DNA of 47,018 nucleotides from Clostridia bacterium. Its GTDB lineage: Bacteria; Bacillota; Clostridia; Christensenellales; Aristaeellaceae. The notes under the pieces are model-generated. The model saw nothing but the letters and a program-made list of their open reading frames with translations. It had not been told where the DNA came from and made no database searches. This document shows, one piece after another, positions 1 to 6,947 of the stretch. The stretch covers positions 1 through 47,018 of the forward strand of contig JAFWQA010000003.1 of NCBI GenBank assembly GCA_017509255.1, in the 5' to 3' direction. Every line of letters starts with the position of its first letter. Positions within the stretch are counted from its first letter, which is position 1. Position numbers and translations under genes: made by a program.

Positions 1-459
1 GCAGCTCTCCAGCGCGCCGCAAAGCTCCGTGCCCAGCCGGATCACGTCCTCCTCCGTCATGATATGCGTTTGTGCGTAGTCCTGAAAGCAGGTCAGCAGC
101 TCCATCCGGATGAACAGCGTCCACCCGATGCCGTCCTCATTTTCCTCAATGGCGCAGTCCTCCACGTTCACGATGTGGGCGGACACGCCCTTCAGCTCGT
201 TCATCGTGCGGATCTCCTGAACATAGCCCTGCAGCATGTCCAGGTAATACGCGCGCGCCCGGTCCGGGGAGCCCAGCTCCCGCAGGATCTCCTTTTCCCC
301 GGTCTCGCCGTCGGGCAGGCGGATCACCTTGATGGCGCACTCCTCCGTCTCCCCGGCGGAAACACGCTCCGCGCGGTACACGGTCCCGTAGGAGCCCTCC
401 CCGATGACCTCCGCGATATTCCATTCTTCCCAGCCCCTGGGCAAAACCGGCACCTGCAT
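1..459 (-). CDS. Ser/Thr protein kinase, N-terminal part (runs off window)
   Basis: Reading leftwards from an ATG at 459, the frame stays open to the window edge (153 residues, no stop). Residues 20-25 form the glycine-rich loop GEGSYG, followed by TVYRA. Lys44 in CAIKV is the expected ATP-anchoring lysine, and the Glu in QEIRTM near residue 89 fits the helix-C glutamate. FIRMELL resembles the hinge. These are the N-lobe features of eukaryotic-type (Hanks) Ser/Thr kinases; the catalytic loop and any sensor domain lie outside the window. An in-frame stop at 484-486 and a purine-rich stretch about 10 bases upstream support this start. The gene follows the portal gene by 38 bases on the same strand, so co-transcription with the phage packaging genes is likely, although a kinase is not a usual member of such a module. 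Confidence 0.85.
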   Translation of the reverse strand, partial: MQVPVLPRGWEEWNIAEVIGEGSYGTVYRAERVSAGETEECAIKVIRLPDGETGEKEILRELGSPDRARAYYLDMLQGYVQEIRTMNELKGVSAHIVNVEDCAIEENEDGIGWTLFIRMELLTCFQDYAQTHIMTEEDVIRLGTELCGALESC

Positions 460-497
460 CCCCTGAAACCCCTTGAACCCGTATTATGATCCCTGTG

Positions 498-1877
498 TTA
501 TGCATCATTATACGGGGAAGCTCCGGTTTCTTCAAGCACTTTCCGATGCGGATCCTCCTCCGGCAGTCCCAGCCGCGTGAACGCGCCCAGGTCCCGCCCC
601 CGGCCCCGCAGCTCGGCGAGGGCCTCCCGCCGGGTGATCAGTCCGGCGCGGTGCAGGGCGATGACCGTGCGGGCAGACTGCTCCAGGATGTCCGCGCGCT
701 CCCGCGGCGGAGTGATCAGCACGGGCTCAAACACCAGCTCCGGATCCCGGAGCGGACGGCCCCAGCAGGAGAGCGCCATCACGGGCAGCAGCTTTTCCAG
801 CGCGGGGCGGAGATGCCGCTCCTGCATCTGGCCGATCAGCTCATAGTAGTTCTTCAGGTCGGATTCTCCGGTGGCGTTCATGCCCTGCGGACTGCGGCCG
901 AAAAGCCGCGTGGCGGGAATGCCGGACGCGCCGGCCATGTCCATCATGAAGGCCTCATAGATCTCCGCCAGACCGGAAAAGGTGTAGGGGTGGTTCTCGT
1001 ATTCGTCCCCGGCGGAAAGGATCTGCAATCCGAAGGAGTCGCGCATGCGGTTCTGCTCCTCTATGGACGCCAGCACCCGCTGGCGCTGCGCGTCCGTGCC
1101 GAGGGCCAGCAGCTCGCCGAAGTCGCTCATCTTGAGCGTGGTCACGTTCGCCTGGAAAACCAGCCGGGCAATGTTCGCGGAGGTCACGGAGCGTTTTTCC
1201 AGCTCCTCCCCGATATGCTCCAGCTCGCTGGCGCCCCAGTATCCCGCGGCGATCTCCTCCCGGCGTGGAAGCTCCCGCCCCACAAAGCGCAGCACCCGGC
1301 TGTGGTGCACCCGCAGGGTGCCCAGCTCCTCCGTGTCAAAGTCGTAGTACATCGGGCAGCCGAAGTCCGGATCGTCCAGGTCGGTCTCGGTCTCCGGGGA
1401 CGGGGTCACCCCGTCGGTCCGGTCGCGCACCAGCAGGCCGCGGAAGTCCCCGGGCAGGATCAGGTCCGGGTCCAGGGGCTCGGAGAGCATGTCCTCCTGA
1501 TGCTCCAGCACCATCAGGGCACAGGCGCCGCCGTAGAGGCGCGCCCATCGGATCGCGTTCGTTATCTCCCTGCGGATCTCATGGCGCGCCTCCAGGCGGC
1601 GGAGCTGCTCCAGCTGCCCGGCGGGGATGCCGGGCAGGTCGTACCAGGACCGCGTCATGTCCTCGCCCGGCATATCGATGATCCTTTTCGCGAGCCAGCT
1701 GGTCCGGTACAGTTCGGTCAACCGGGCGGGATCCGACGTCAGCGGGACGCGGACCCCGCCCGGCGGGAGACCGGCGCGCTCTCCCGGGCGCGTCAGAAAA
1801 GCCGGCATGCCGTCAGCCGAAGGCCTTCTTCTTTCCGTTTCCACACGGTGTGTTCCTTTGCGGCGGTGTCGGCTCAT
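498..1877 (-). CDS. Phage portal protein, DUF1073-type
   Basis: 459 residues, full length for a portal of the phage_portal_3/DUF1073 family. The N-terminal block has the typical LYRTSWLAKRIIDMPGEDM stretch (about residues 55-73), followed by RSWYDLPG. Further conserved family-like segments are RWARLYGGA, FEALMMDMAG-like EAFMMDMAGASGIPATRLFG, and the GMNATGESDLKNYYE block around residues 330-345. Portals form the dodecameric ring at the capsid vertex through which DNA is pumped by terminase. The gene lies downstream of the large terminase gene (46 bases apart) in the usual order. No MuF or capsid gene follows; a kinase does. The reading frame is intact, so recent decay is not apparent. The same Pfam family has at times been linked by name to the anti-CBASS Acb1 protein; the length and context here favour portal. 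Confidence 0.85.
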   Translation of the reverse strand: MSRHRRKGTHRVETERRRPSADGMPAFLTRPGERAGLPPGGVRVPLTSDPARLTELYRTSWLAKRIIDMPGEDMTRSWYDLPGIPAGQLEQLRRLEARHEIRREITNAIRWARLYGGACALMVLEHQEDMLSEPLDPDLILPGDFRGLLVRDRTDGVTPSPETETDLDDPDFGCPMYYDFDTEELGTLRVHHSRVLRFVGRELPRREEIAAGYWGASELEHIGEELEKRSVTSANIARLVFQANVTTLKMSDFGELLALGTDAQRQRVLASIEEQNRMRDSFGLQILSAGDEYENHPYTFSGLAEIYEAFMMDMAGASGIPATRLFGRSPQGMNATGESDLKNYYELIGQMQERHLRPALEKLLPVMALSCWGRPLRDPELVFEPVLITPPRERADILEQSARTVIALHRAGLITRREALAELRGRGRDLGAFTRLGLPEEDPHRKVLEETGASPYNDA

Positions 1878-1923
1878 AGAAAGCTCCTTTCCCTGTTTCG
1901 TATTCGCGGGAGGCTGAACGTCC

Positions 1924-3162
1924 CTACGGCAGCCTGAACCTGTCGGTTTTCGTGTGACACAGGTACCGCAGCGCGTCCATGGCGTGGTCGCGCTCCTTCA
2001 GGGGCTTTTCCTCACCCCGCAGGCGCGCCCGGTCGTCCCAGACGTAGGAATGCATCTCCCGCAGCAGCTGCGGGCAGCGGCTCCTTTCGGCCAGCACCTG
2101 CCGGCTGCCGATCAGCACGCCGGTGACGGCGATGCCCTCCCGCACCTCGTTCACCGCGTTCAGCACCCGGTAGCCCCGGTTCTTCATCTCCACGCGCAGG
2201 CTGGCCGCGCTGGGGTCGATGATGATCTGGGTGTCCCGGTCCCCGCCGAGAAAGGCGTCCAGGTCCTCCGCGTACTGCGCGTCCGTCTTCTGGCGGCGCG
2301 CGGCGCGGGAATCCCAGTAATACTCCTTCGCGATCCGGTAGGTATGCCCGTCGTCCCGCGCGTCCAGGAACACGCAGGGGTTCACCGTGCCGTAGTCCAC
2401 GGCGCAGAACCGGCGCATGCCCTCATACATTTCCGGGCCCGTTTCGTCATAGGTGTTCTCCGTGTCATCCCACATGGGATAGACCGCTCCCTCGGCGCTG
2501 ACCCATTCCCCCAGGATGTACTGCCGGTAGAACACGCCGGTGAAGGACCGGGCGTAGCTTTCCCGGATCGCCGGGCTCAGCGTCAGGTTGTCCTCCATGG
2601 TAAAGTGCAGGCGGTACAGCCCGATCTCCTCCGCCCGGTCGATGAAGTCCGTTTTGATGTAGTGGTAGGCCCCGTTCGGGTTGCAGTTGAGAAAGATGCG
2701 GCTGCCCTCCACGGAGCAGCGCCCGATCATCTGGTCCACAAAGCTGCGCGGGAAAAGCGCCGCCTCATCGGCAAAGGCGCCGGCGGCGGTCAGGCCCTGC
2801 AGACGGTCCTGCGCGTTGTCCTTGTCCGCGCCGAAGAGATAATAGGTGTTCCCGCCGATGAGCACGGCGGCCTCCGCGCGCTTCCATACATACGGGATGC
2901 CCAGCGTCTCCAGCATGGAGAGCATCGGCTCCAGCACGTTGCGCCGGAGCGCGCCGCTGGTGACGCCCGCCAGGATGAAGCACTGCCCACGGTAGGTCTT
3001 CAGGCTCCAGCGCAGAAAGGACAGGATCATCGCCACGGTCTTGCCGGAGCGGATGGCCCCGTCCGCCAGCATCATGCGGCAGCGCTCGTGCCCGGAGCCC
3101 TTTTCCCACCAGTGCAGGGCCATCTGCTGCTTCCGGGAGAAGGGACGGAACTGAAAGCTCAT
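1924..3162 (-). CDS. terL: Phage terminase large subunit, PBSX type
   Basis: 412 residues, normal length for PBSX-family TerL, the ATP-driven motor and nuclease that packages phage DNA. The Walker A element GAIRSGKT is at residues 35-42 and the Walker B FADEAAL at about 130-136. A coupling-type motif follows (FLNCNPNG near residue 157). The C-terminal nuclease fold is marked by CAVDYGTVNP, IIIDPSAASL and DHAMDALRYL, which carry the acidic metal ligands. It overlaps the small-subunit gene upstream by four bases (ATGA), indicating translational coupling. The frame is intact over its whole length and its composition matches the neighbourhood. Confidence 0.95.
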   Translation of the reverse strand: MSFQFRPFSRKQQMALHWWEKGSGHERCRMMLADGAIRSGKTVAMILSFLRWSLKTYRGQCFILAGVTSGALRRNVLEPMLSMLETLGIPYVWKRAEAAVLIGGNTYYLFGADKDNAQDRLQGLTAAGAFADEAALFPRSFVDQMIGRCSVEGSRIFLNCNPNGAYHYIKTDFIDRAEEIGLYRLHFTMEDNLTLSPAIRESYARSFTGVFYRQYILGEWVSAEGAVYPMWDDTENTYDETGPEMYEGMRRFCAVDYGTVNPCVFLDARDDGHTYRIAKEYYWDSRAARRQKTDAQYAEDLDAFLGGDRDTQIIIDPSAASLRVEMKNRGYRVLNAVNEVREGIAVTGVLIGSRQVLAERSRCPQLLREMHSYVWDDRARLRGEEKPLKERDHAMDALRYLCHTKTDRFRLP

Positions 3163-3542
3163 CGGAAAAGCTCCTCCACTTCCTTTTCTCCCGGGGAGGT
3201 CATGGCGATGAACTCCTCCAGCGCCTTCTCCGACGCCGCCTCCTTCGCGTCCGCCGGGGCGGACAGGAAGCGCACGTGCTGCTGATTGATCAGCGTGGCG
3301 CTCCTTCTCAGCTGGTCAAAGCCCGCCCGGCGGATCTCGATCAGGCCGTCCTGCCGCAGCATCTCCACCGCGTCCGCCAGCTCCAGGCGGTAGCCGCGCC
3401 GCACCCAGCGCGCCAGCCTGTCCTCCGTGACGCCGATATAGCCCAGGATCTCCGGCACCCCGCACTGCAGGGCGCACAGCTCCTCAAAAAGCTCCTTCGT
3501 CAGTTCCCTGCGCATGCCGCGCAGCGGCTGCAATTCTTTCAT
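3159..3542 (-). CDS. terS: Phage terminase small subunit-like protein
   Basis: 127 residues. A helix-turn-helix-like stretch around residues 30-52 (CGVPEILGYIGVTEDRLARWV) fits the DNA-recognition domain of small terminases, which bind the packaging site and recruit the large subunit. The rest is helical and ends in an acidic tail. It stops inside the start of the large-subunit gene (ATGA overlap), which is the main support for the call. The start ATG at 3542 follows GGGAGGG about 5 bases away. Transcription diverges from the LUD gene at 3609; the region between is only 66 bases and must hold both promoters. No close family was recognised by sequence alone, so the name rests on position, size and the predicted DNA-binding segment. 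Confidence 0.75.
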   Translation of the reverse strand: MKELQPLRGMRRELTKELFEELCALQCGVPEILGYIGVTEDRLARWVRRGYRLELADAVEMLRQDGLIEIRRAGFDQLRRSATLINQQHVRFLSAPADAKEAASEKALEEFIAMTSPGEKEVEELFR

Positions 3543-3569
3543 AGACCCTCCCGTGTTTTATGGTATAAT
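3542..3569 (+). promoter_or_regulatory. Sigma-A promoter of the LUD gene
   Basis: A -10 TATAAT at 3564-3569 is preceded after 16 bases by a -35-like TAGACC at 3542-3547 (4 of 6 matches to TTGACA). It overlaps the 5' end of the divergently read small-terminase gene. Confidence 0.6.
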
Positions 3570-3608
3570 GGCTGTGATGGAGTGAAAAATTAAAGGAGGA
3601 ACCGTACC

Positions 3609-4238
3609 GTGAATGAGAATATCGTCAAACGGAATGAACTGCTCGCTCAGACCGTGATCAGGGGACTGCAGTCCCGCAACATGTCCGGCTATTACGCCGC
3701 GAATAAGGAGGAGGCCCTGGCCAAAGCGCTGGAGCTGATCCCGAAGGGCGCCACCGTCACCATGGGCGGCGGCATGAGCGTGCACGAGATCGGCCTGACG
3801 GACGCCCTGAAGCAGGGCGACTATCACTTTATCGACCGGGATAAGGAAGCGGACAAGCGCGCCGCCATGCTCATGGCCTATGACGCGGACGTGTATCTGG
3901 CCAGCGCCAACGCCATCACCCAGGACGGCGTGATGGTGAACATCGACGGAAACTCCAACCGGGTCTCCGCCATCGCCCAGGGGCCGAAAAAGGTGATCTT
4001 CATCGTGGGGATGAACAAGGTGTGCGACGACGTGGACGGCGCCATGAAGCGCGCCCGCAACGTGGCCGCGCCGATCAACGCGCAGCGCTTCGGGCTCTCC
4101 ACGCCCTGTACCAAAACCGGCACCTGCATGAACTGCAAGAGCCCGGACACCATCTGCTGCCAGTTCCTGATCACCCGGTTCTCCCGGCATGCCGGCCGGA
4201 TCCATGTGATCCTGGTGAATGACGTTCTGGGGTTCTGA
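3609..4238 (+). CDS. LUD-domain protein (lactate-utilisation C / YkgG-like, DUF162)
   Basis: 209 residues starting at GTG 3609, with AAGGAGG ending 8 bases upstream. The GATVTMGGGMSVHEIGL stretch (about residues 48-64), followed later by YLASANAITQDGVMVNIDGN and GPKKVIFIVGMNK, is characteristic of single-domain LUD proteins, relatives of LutC and the C-terminal part of LutB. The C-terminal region carries a cysteine pair region (TGTCMNCKSPDTICCQF, about residues 174-190) that also occurs in stand-alone clostridial members and could bind metal. LutB or LutA partners are not present, so participation in lactate oxidation is not supported here. It is probably monocistronic, with its own promoter at 3542-3569. 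Confidence 0.9.
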   Translation: MNENIVKRNELLAQTVIRGLQSRNMSGYYAANKEEALAKALELIPKGATVTMGGGMSVHEIGLTDALKQGDYHFIDRDKEADKRAAMLMAYDADVYLASANAITQDGVMVNIDGNSNRVSAIAQGPKKVIFIVGMNKVCDDVDGAMKRARNVAAPINAQRFGLSTPCTKTGTCMNCKSPDTICCQFLITRFSRHAGRIHVILVNDVLGF

Positions 4239-4239
4239 G

Positions 4240-4440
4240 AAAGGGCTTCCCCCTGGTGGGGGACCGAAGGTAAGCGGTGACCCGGTGGGTCAATTGCCAA
4301 AAGGCTTCCCCCTTGTTGGTCTGATGACTCGTTCATACTGCAGGAACGAAGCGGTACCAAAAGGCTTCCCCCTGGTGGGGAAGCTGTCAGCCGAAGGCTG
4401 ACTGATGAGGGGGGCTATCGCTCAACCAGCTCGAAAGGAT
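4240..4440 (+). repeat. Dispersed repeat block, three degenerate copies, left of the DUF559 gene
   Basis: The core GGCTTCCCCCTGGTGGGG recurs at about 4246-4262, 4302-4319 (diverged) and 4362-4380. The last copy continues into AAGCTGTCAGCCGAAGGCTGACTGATGAGGGG, which contains a small hairpin (TCAGCC/GGCTGA). An inverted copy of the core (CCACCAGGGAGAAGGC) lies at 4844-4862, just right of the DUF559 gene. Similar short GC-rich repeats are scattered through many gut Firmicute genomes (general knowledge, not checked here). The block has no coding potential I would defend. Confidence 0.7.
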
Positions 4441-4445
4441 CCTCT

Positions 4446-4802
4446 ATGAAGTCACTCAAGAACGCAAATCTGACCGAATACTCAAAAAAGCTCCGAAAAG
4501 AGATGACCAAAGAAGAGCGTCATCTCTGGTATGATTTTCTGAAAACCTTACCTGTTACTGTTCATAGGCAGAAGGTGCTCGGTCCGTATATTGCAGATTT
4601 CTTCTGTGCCGAAGCCAAGCTTGTGATCGAACTGGACGGATCTCAGCACTACTCCGATGATGGGATCCATGCAGATCAGGAAAGAGACGCGTTTTTCAAA
4701 GAAGCCGGTATAACGGTCGTACGGTATACGAATCTTGATATTAACCGGAATTTCAACGGAGTTTGCGGAGATATCTGGGAAAGGGTCATGAATAAGAAGT
4801 AG
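4446..4802 (+). CDS. DUF559 endonuclease-like protein
   Basis: 118 residues with the DUF559 pattern: a basic N-terminus (LRKEMTKEERHLWYDFLK), then a PD-(D/E)XK-like core. The core has Asp51 in YIADFFC, Glu62 and Asp64 in VIELDGSQHY, and a C-terminal GITVVRYTN. The fold is related to very-short-patch repair endonucleases; the cellular role of stand-alone DUF559 proteins is unsettled. The gene is clearly more AT-rich than its surroundings and is bracketed by copies of the same dispersed repeat in opposite orientation (4240-4440 and 4806-4865). This suggests it moved in together with the repeat. The start at 4446 has GAAAGGA about 6 bases upstream. Confidence 0.85.
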   Translation: MKSLKNANLTEYSKKLRKEMTKEERHLWYDFLKTLPVTVHRQKVLGPYIADFFCAEAKLVIELDGSQHYSDDGIHADQERDAFFKEAGITVVRYTNLDINRNFNGVCGDIWERVMNKK

Positions 4803-4805
4803 CTG

Positions 4806-4865
4806 TGCGCTTTCCCCCTCATCCGGCCCTTCGGGCCACCTTCTCCACCAGGGAGAAGGCTTTTT
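4806..4865 (+). repeat. Inverted copy of the dispersed repeat, right of the DUF559 gene
   Basis: CTTTCCCCCTCATCCGGCCCTTCGGG and then CACCTTCTCCACCAGGGAGAAGGC form a mirror of the left-hand block. An internal hairpin (GGCCC TTC GGGCC) is present, and the TTTTT at its right edge could make it act as a terminator for the DUF559 gene. Confidence 0.6.
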
Positions 4866-4907
4866 CTGTCATTTTGAAAAATATTTCATTTATTTTGTAA
4901 AATATAC

Positions 4908-4936
4908 TTGACAAGATGTAAGCCAGGTGGTAAGAT
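4908..4936 (+). promoter_or_regulatory. Strong sigma-A promoter of the membrane protein/Xre pair
   Basis: A perfect -35 TTGACA (4908-4913), a 17-bp spacer, and -10 TAAGAT (4931-4936). The predicted start near 4943 leaves a leader of about 84 bases containing GC-rich inverted segments before GGAGGT and the ATG at 5027. Confidence 0.85.
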
Positions 4937-5026
4937 GCTGACTGTCGGGAGGGACGTGACCGCGGAACGGCCCTCCGGGAAGGAACTTTTTGACCAATCG
5001 GTTTTCATTCAAACGGAGGTACCACT

Positions 5027-5551
5027 ATGGATCATTTTTACTGGGTCATCGGCTTTGTCGGCGCGCTGGCTGTCGGCGGCATCCTGTACCTGATCACAGG
5101 GAGAAAGAACAGGGAAAAGTCCGAATATGACGAGCGCCAGCAGATCGCCCGCAAAACCGCCATTACGCTTGCCTATACCGTGCTGATGGTCTACCTGGCC
5201 GCCTGGATGGTGCTCAACGCGCTGGAGATTCCCTTCTTCCGCACACCGGCGTCCATCTTCATCGGCATGATGCTTTCCGCCACCGTCTTCGCGATCTACG
5301 CCGTCTTCCATGACGCGTATTACTCCTCCCTGACCAGGAACAGCGGCTTCCCCGTCATTTTCCTGCTGATGGGCCTGACCTGCGTCATCAGCGGCATCCG
5401 CGGCAGGCAGGGCGACGCCGTCCCGGGCACGGGCGAATCCCCCTCCGATCTTTCCCTGATCGCCGGGGCCTGCATCCTTTTGCTGGTCATCTGCGTGCTC
5501 ATCAAACGCCATATGAACAAAAAAGCGGAAGCTGAGGCGAAGGACGAATGA
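5027..5551 (+). CDS. Multi-pass membrane protein paired with an Xre regulator
   Basis: 174 residues with about five hydrophobic segments: residues 4-24, 50-70, 76-98, about 105-122 and about 143-162. The first loop is charged (GRKNREKSEYDERQQIARK), a pattern common in small clostridial membrane proteins of the DUF2178/DUF3796 kind. The stop overlaps the start of the Xre gene (ATGA at 5548-5551), so the two are translationally coupled. Such membrane-protein/Xre pairs are frequent in Firmicutes; the role is unknown. GGAGG lies 8 bases before the ATG. Confidence 0.75.
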   Translation: MDHFYWVIGFVGALAVGGILYLITGRKNREKSEYDERQQIARKTAITLAYTVLMVYLAAWMVLNALEIPFFRTPASIFIGMMLSATVFAIYAVFHDAYYSSLTRNSGFPVIFLLMGLTCVISGIRGRQGDAVPGTGESPSDLSLIAGACILLLVICVLIKRHMNKKAEAEAKDE

Positions 5552-5751
5552 AGAATCTGAAGCTGAAGGCCGCCCGCGCCGGCAGGGACCTGTCCCAGCA
5601 GGAGCTGGCCGACATGGTCGGCGTCTCCCGCCAGACGGTCAACGCCATCGAAAAGGGCGACTACAATCCCACCGTGAAGCTGTGCCTGGCCATCTGCAAG
5701 GCGCTGGGCAAAACGCTGGATGAGCTTTTCTGGCCGGATGAGGAAGAATGA
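5548..5751 (+). CDS. Small Xre-family transcriptional regulator
   Basis: 67 residues, essentially one HTH_3 domain: LSQQELADMVGVSRQTVNAIE is the helix-turn-helix (residues 14-34), followed by NPTVKLCLAICKALGKTLDELFW. This is the compact YozG/Cro-like type. It is coupled by a four-base overlap to the upstream membrane-protein gene, and a rho-independent terminator follows at 5767-5802. It probably represses its own promoter at 4908; no operator was identified. Confidence 0.92.
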   Translation: MKNLKLKAARAGRDLSQQELADMVGVSRQTVNAIEKGDYNPTVKLCLAICKALGKTLDELFWPDEEE

Positions 5752-5766
5752 TCACATCCTGCGCAG

Positions 5767-5802
5767 ACAGGCAGAGCTTTTTCGCTCTGCCTGTTTTTTT
5801 TG
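5767..5802 (+). terminator. Rho-independent terminator after the Xre gene
   Basis: An 11-bp perfect stem (ACAGGCAGAGC 5767-5777 with GCTCTGCCTGT 5784-5794), a six-base loop, then an uninterrupted T run. Confidence 0.93.
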
Positions 5803-5808
5803 CCGTCC

Positions 5809-6234
5809 TCAGATCCATATGGCGTCCTCCGGCAGCGTGATGTTCTCCAGCGCGGAAAGATACCATCGGTGCGCGGTGGTCAGGCTCACGGCCAGGTCCC
5901 GCGCCACGCCGCGCAGGCTCCTGTTCTCCGTGACCCGCAGCCACAGCGCTTCCGCCTCCCCCTTCCGCAGGCCGCACAGCGCGTCCCCGATCTGGCAGTT
6001 CAGCCGGTCCAGCAGCTCCAGGTCCTCCAGCAGCTTTCCCTGATAGGTGTTGATCAGGAGCAGCGCCCGCACATAGGGCGGGTCCGGGTCCGGCGAGGAG
6101 GTGACCCGGTCCAGGGAATAATCCGTGATGCCCAGGCTGCCCAGGGTATCCTTCAGCCGGGTGATCTGATCCGTTTCCAGCCGGATCCGCCTTTTCAGCT
6201 TTTCCGGCTGCCGCAGCCAGGCAGCCACCGTCAT
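5809..6234 (-). CDS. Phage-type sigma-like regulator (DUF1492/ArpU-like)
   Basis: 141 residues from ATG 6234. The N-terminal half is a helical coil (RRIRLETDQITRLKDTLG). The C-terminal half holds a sigma region-4-like helix-turn-helix: EALWLRVTENRSLRGVARDLAVSLTTAHRW (about residues 96-125). This architecture is typical of DUF1492 proteins and ArpU-like regulators that switch on phage late genes. A longer start at 6321 is possible, but 6234 gives an ATGA overlap with the upstream stop and is preferred. It is probably a partner of the packaging genes at 0.5-3.5 kb, now separated from them by unrelated genes. Confidence 0.8.
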   Translation of the reverse strand: MTVAAWLRQPEKLKRRIRLETDQITRLKDTLGSLGITDYSLDRVTSSPDPDPPYVRALLLINTYQGKLLEDLELLDRLNCQIGDALCGLRKGEAEALWLRVTENRSLRGVARDLAVSLTTAHRWYLSALENITLPEDAIWI

Positions 6235-6530
6235 TTCATCCTGCACAGGAGCACCTCCCCCTTCTGCCTCCAGCGCCGCAGAAAGCTTTTTCCGTCCGTG
6301 CCCGTGAGGGCGTAAAACCATTCGGAATCAAAAAAGCTCCGCAGCTCCCTGAGCGTTTTGTCCGCCTCCCGGCTGTCCGGCTCCCGCCGCGCCCTGGCCT
6401 CGGCCCGCTTCAGGTCGCCCAGGGCCTGCGCGACGATCGCCAGCTTCAGCGGCAGCAGCTCCGGCACGTCCAGAAAGACGCCGCCCTCCGTCTCCTCCCG
6501 GCTCAGTTCGTTTTCCTGCCCGTTTTCCAT
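6231..6530 (-). CDS. Phage-associated hypothetical protein
   Basis: 99 residues with the pattern DVPELLPLKLAIVAQALGDL, then FFDSEWFYALTGTDGKSFL. I associate this layout with small hypothetical proteins lying immediately before ArpU/DUF1492-type regulators in clostridial prophages; the function is unknown. The RBS GGAGG is about 10 bases upstream. It overlaps the next gene by four bases. The leader on its 5' side contains a terminator-like hairpin (6611-6633) and DnaA-box-like sequences (6668-6729). Confidence 0.7.
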   Translation of the reverse strand: MENGQENELSREETEGGVFLDVPELLPLKLAIVAQALGDLKRAEARARREPDSREADKTLRELRSFFDSEWFYALTGTDGKSFLRRWRQKGEVLLCRMK

Positions 6531-6610
6531 CCGTTTTTCCTCCGTTTTTCCGGCATCCCGTCGGACGCCCGTTCAGGGCCGGCCCCTGATCCGGCAAAAG
6601 CGTAGCAAAG

Positions 6611-6633
6611 AAAAAAACAGCCCGAAAGGGCTG
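6611..6633 (-). terminator. Terminator-like hairpin in the leader of the phage regulators
   Basis: Read on the minus strand: stem CAGCCC, loop TTTC, GGGCTG, followed by seven T. No gene ends just upstream of it, because the preceding operon already stops at 6804-6826. It therefore lies in the leader of the gene at 6530 and could be an attenuator or antitermination target. Confidence 0.75.
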
Positions 6634-6667
6634 AAAATGTCCCGCAATAATTGAGAAATTCCCCTTA

Positions 6668-6729
6668 TTATCCGCATGATTTTCCTTTGTTTTCCGTGTT
6701 TCCATGCTTATCCTGCACATTTATCCACA
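6668..6729. promoter_or_regulatory. Cluster of DnaA-box-like sequences
   Basis: TTATCCACA at 6721-6729 is an exact DnaA box. TTATCCGCA at 6668-6676 differs at one position, and TTATCCTGC at 6708-6716 is weaker; all share one orientation. They could be DnaA-controlled promoter sites or an old phage/plasmid replication element; no replication gene is nearby. Confidence 0.4.
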
Positions 6730-6803
6730 GGAAAGAGCAATAACTGAGCAGTTTTATCCCTCCCTCCCGGACAGCGCCCGTCCTGCCGGCGCGGCAAACA
6801 AAA

Positions 6804-6826
6804 AAACCGCGAATCGATCGCGGTTT
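6804..6826 (-). terminator. Terminator of the RyR/HD operon
   Basis: On the minus strand: a 9-bp stem (AAACCGCGA/TCGCGGTTT) around a five-base loop, then a T run. It lies 122 bases after the stop of the last operon gene. Confidence 0.9.
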
Positions 6827-6947
6827 CTCTTTCCACCTTTGGTGAGCCTATCATAACACAGCCGGTTTTGCCCGCGCAAGACAGCAAACCGTACTTCTTT
6901 GCCGCATTCCGTTCCGTTTCGTTCCTTTTTTTCGGGCCCGTCTCTGC

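Noticed and set aside
486-1937. Plus-strand frame opposite the portal gene
   Set aside because: Shadow; the minus-strand product matches a portal protein over its full length.
6328-6720. Minus-strand frame of 130 codons overlapping the 99-residue phage gene
   Set aside because: It runs through a terminator hairpin and turns into Gly/Ala/Arg-rich shadow sequence of the gene at 6231-6530.
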